A model generated the notes under the pieces. It was given only the letters and a program-made list of their open reading frames with translations. It made no database searches and had not been told where the DNA came from. The translations under genes were made by a program, and so were the position numbers. From CAYHZG01 sp964361105 (GTDB taxonomy: Bacteria > Patescibacteriota > Minisyncoccia > 2-02-FULL-40-12), in contig CAYHZG010000012.1 of the NCBI GenBank assembly GCA_964361105.1, positions 1-11,094 on the forward strand: DNA of 11,094 bases, in the 5' to 3' direction. This document shows, piece after piece, positions 10,916 through 11,094 of the stretch (within the stretch, counting starts at the first letter, position 1; every line of letters starts with the position of its first letter).

Positions 10916-11094
10916 ACCTGAGGCATCGACTGAGTTGGGGATTAAGGCATTGATCTCGGGTTTTTGGATCAGGTCTGTCGTTTCTCATTGCTGCGGGAGC
11001 AGCATCGCCAACGGTGTGGACTCCCACGCCGCTTCGCGATCGTGGCGTCGACTGGACAAAACAATGCCGGGAGAAAATCTCCCATCCCCTTAGT
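10916..11094 (+). ncRNA. Nested multi-helix putative noncoding RNA at the right edge
   Basis: ACTGA (10929-10933) pairs with TTAGT (11090-11094) and GGGGAT (10937-10942) with ATCCCC (11084-11089), forming a closing stem with a GTT bulge. Inside, GGCATTG (10946-10952) pairs with CAATGCC (11062-11068). GTC plus GTCG (10973-10975, 10977-10980) pair with CGAC plus GAC (11049-11052, 11055-11057). Hairpins are TGCTGC-GGGA-GCAGCA (10989-11004), GGTGTGG-ACTC-CCACGCC (11013-11030, one wobble) and GGGAGA-AAA-TCTCCC (11069-11083). On the 3' side the second stem, this last hairpin and the closing stem adjoin without gaps, so they could stack coaxially. No known RNA class recognised. A weak open frame at 10908-11093 crosses it but shows no protein character. 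The fold may continue past the window. Confidence 0.55.

Noticed and set aside
334..10961. Shared 9-mer ATCTCGGGT in tRNA-fMet (334-342) and near the right end (10953-10961), as a possible attL/attR pair
   Set aside because: Sequence after the right copy does not continue as the tRNA 3' half, so it is not a true att match; a 9-mer can recur by chance.
10908..11093. 61-residue open frame at the right edge
   Set aside because: Its composition is not protein-like, it has no ribosome site, and it lies across dense RNA pairing. It also runs off the window.
1..11094. CRISPR array or Cas genes
   Set aside because: No regularly spaced direct repeats and no Cas-like motifs are seen.
1..11094. Transposase or insertion sequence ends
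   Set aside because: No DDE or HUH transposase motifs and no paired terminal repeats flanking a gene; only the serine recombinase is present.
10916..11094. Match of the right-end RNA to SRP RNA, tmRNA or RNase P RNA
   Set aside because: A GGGAGCAGC string recalls SRP RNA, but the surrounding conserved helix is missing, and no tmRNA or RNase P core motifs were found.

Overview
The window looks like a short strip of bacterial chromosome caught between two integrated mobile elements, followed by about 10.7 kb of the right-hand element. The host is probably a Candidate Phyla Radiation (Patescibacteria) bacterium. This is inferred from the style of the small mobile-element proteins, from large serine recombinases that read antisense into tRNA genes, and from tight operons with short leaders and few Shine-Dalgarno sites. 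TGA acts as a stop in several genes, so the code is standard. No database search was possible; all family names come from motif recognition.

Left edge (1-390): the C-terminal end of what looks like one serine recombinase runs rightward into the 3' end of a tRNA-Met(CAT) on the minus strand. A divergent promoter pair follows, then an initiator-type tRNA-fMet(CAT) on the plus strand. A complete 518-residue large serine recombinase (346-1902, minus) runs leftward into that tRNA. Two tRNA-Met genes about 100 bp apart therefore seem to carry two elements back to back, and the second junction is probably the left att site of the element filling the window.

Element, first part (1903-4600): a small helical protein, a winged-helix protein of the phage/plasmid replisome-organiser type, a cluster of inverted repeats, an unrecognised 232-residue protein, an array of directly abutting hairpins (3748-3843), and a plus-strand operon of three small proteins, two of them membrane proteins.

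Element, defence part (4592-8870): a DUF3800 protein, then a minus-strand operon read from 8849 to 5383. It encodes a double-headed DNA methyltransferase (a D12-class domain fused to a TSPPYW-class domain), a LAGLIDADG-fold protein whose two catalytic acidic positions are Lys and Thr, a small PD-(D/E)XK nuclease, and a 48-residue protein, closed by a terminator. My reading is a restriction-modification system in which a catalytically dead homing-endonuclease fold supplies DNA recognition and a separate small nuclease does the cutting. I do not recognise this layout, and it is the best candidate for an undescribed system here.

Element, right part (8999-11094): two tandem paralogues resembling phage terminase small subunits, a long structured leader in front of a YjzC-like protein, a small single-pass membrane protein behind an operator-like palindrome, and a nested, multi-helix putative RNA (about 10916-11094) with its own promoter; its closing stem ends on the last base of the window. 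The terminase-like genes suggest a prophage or phage satellite, but no large terminase, portal or capsid gene is present; the element very likely continues to the right.
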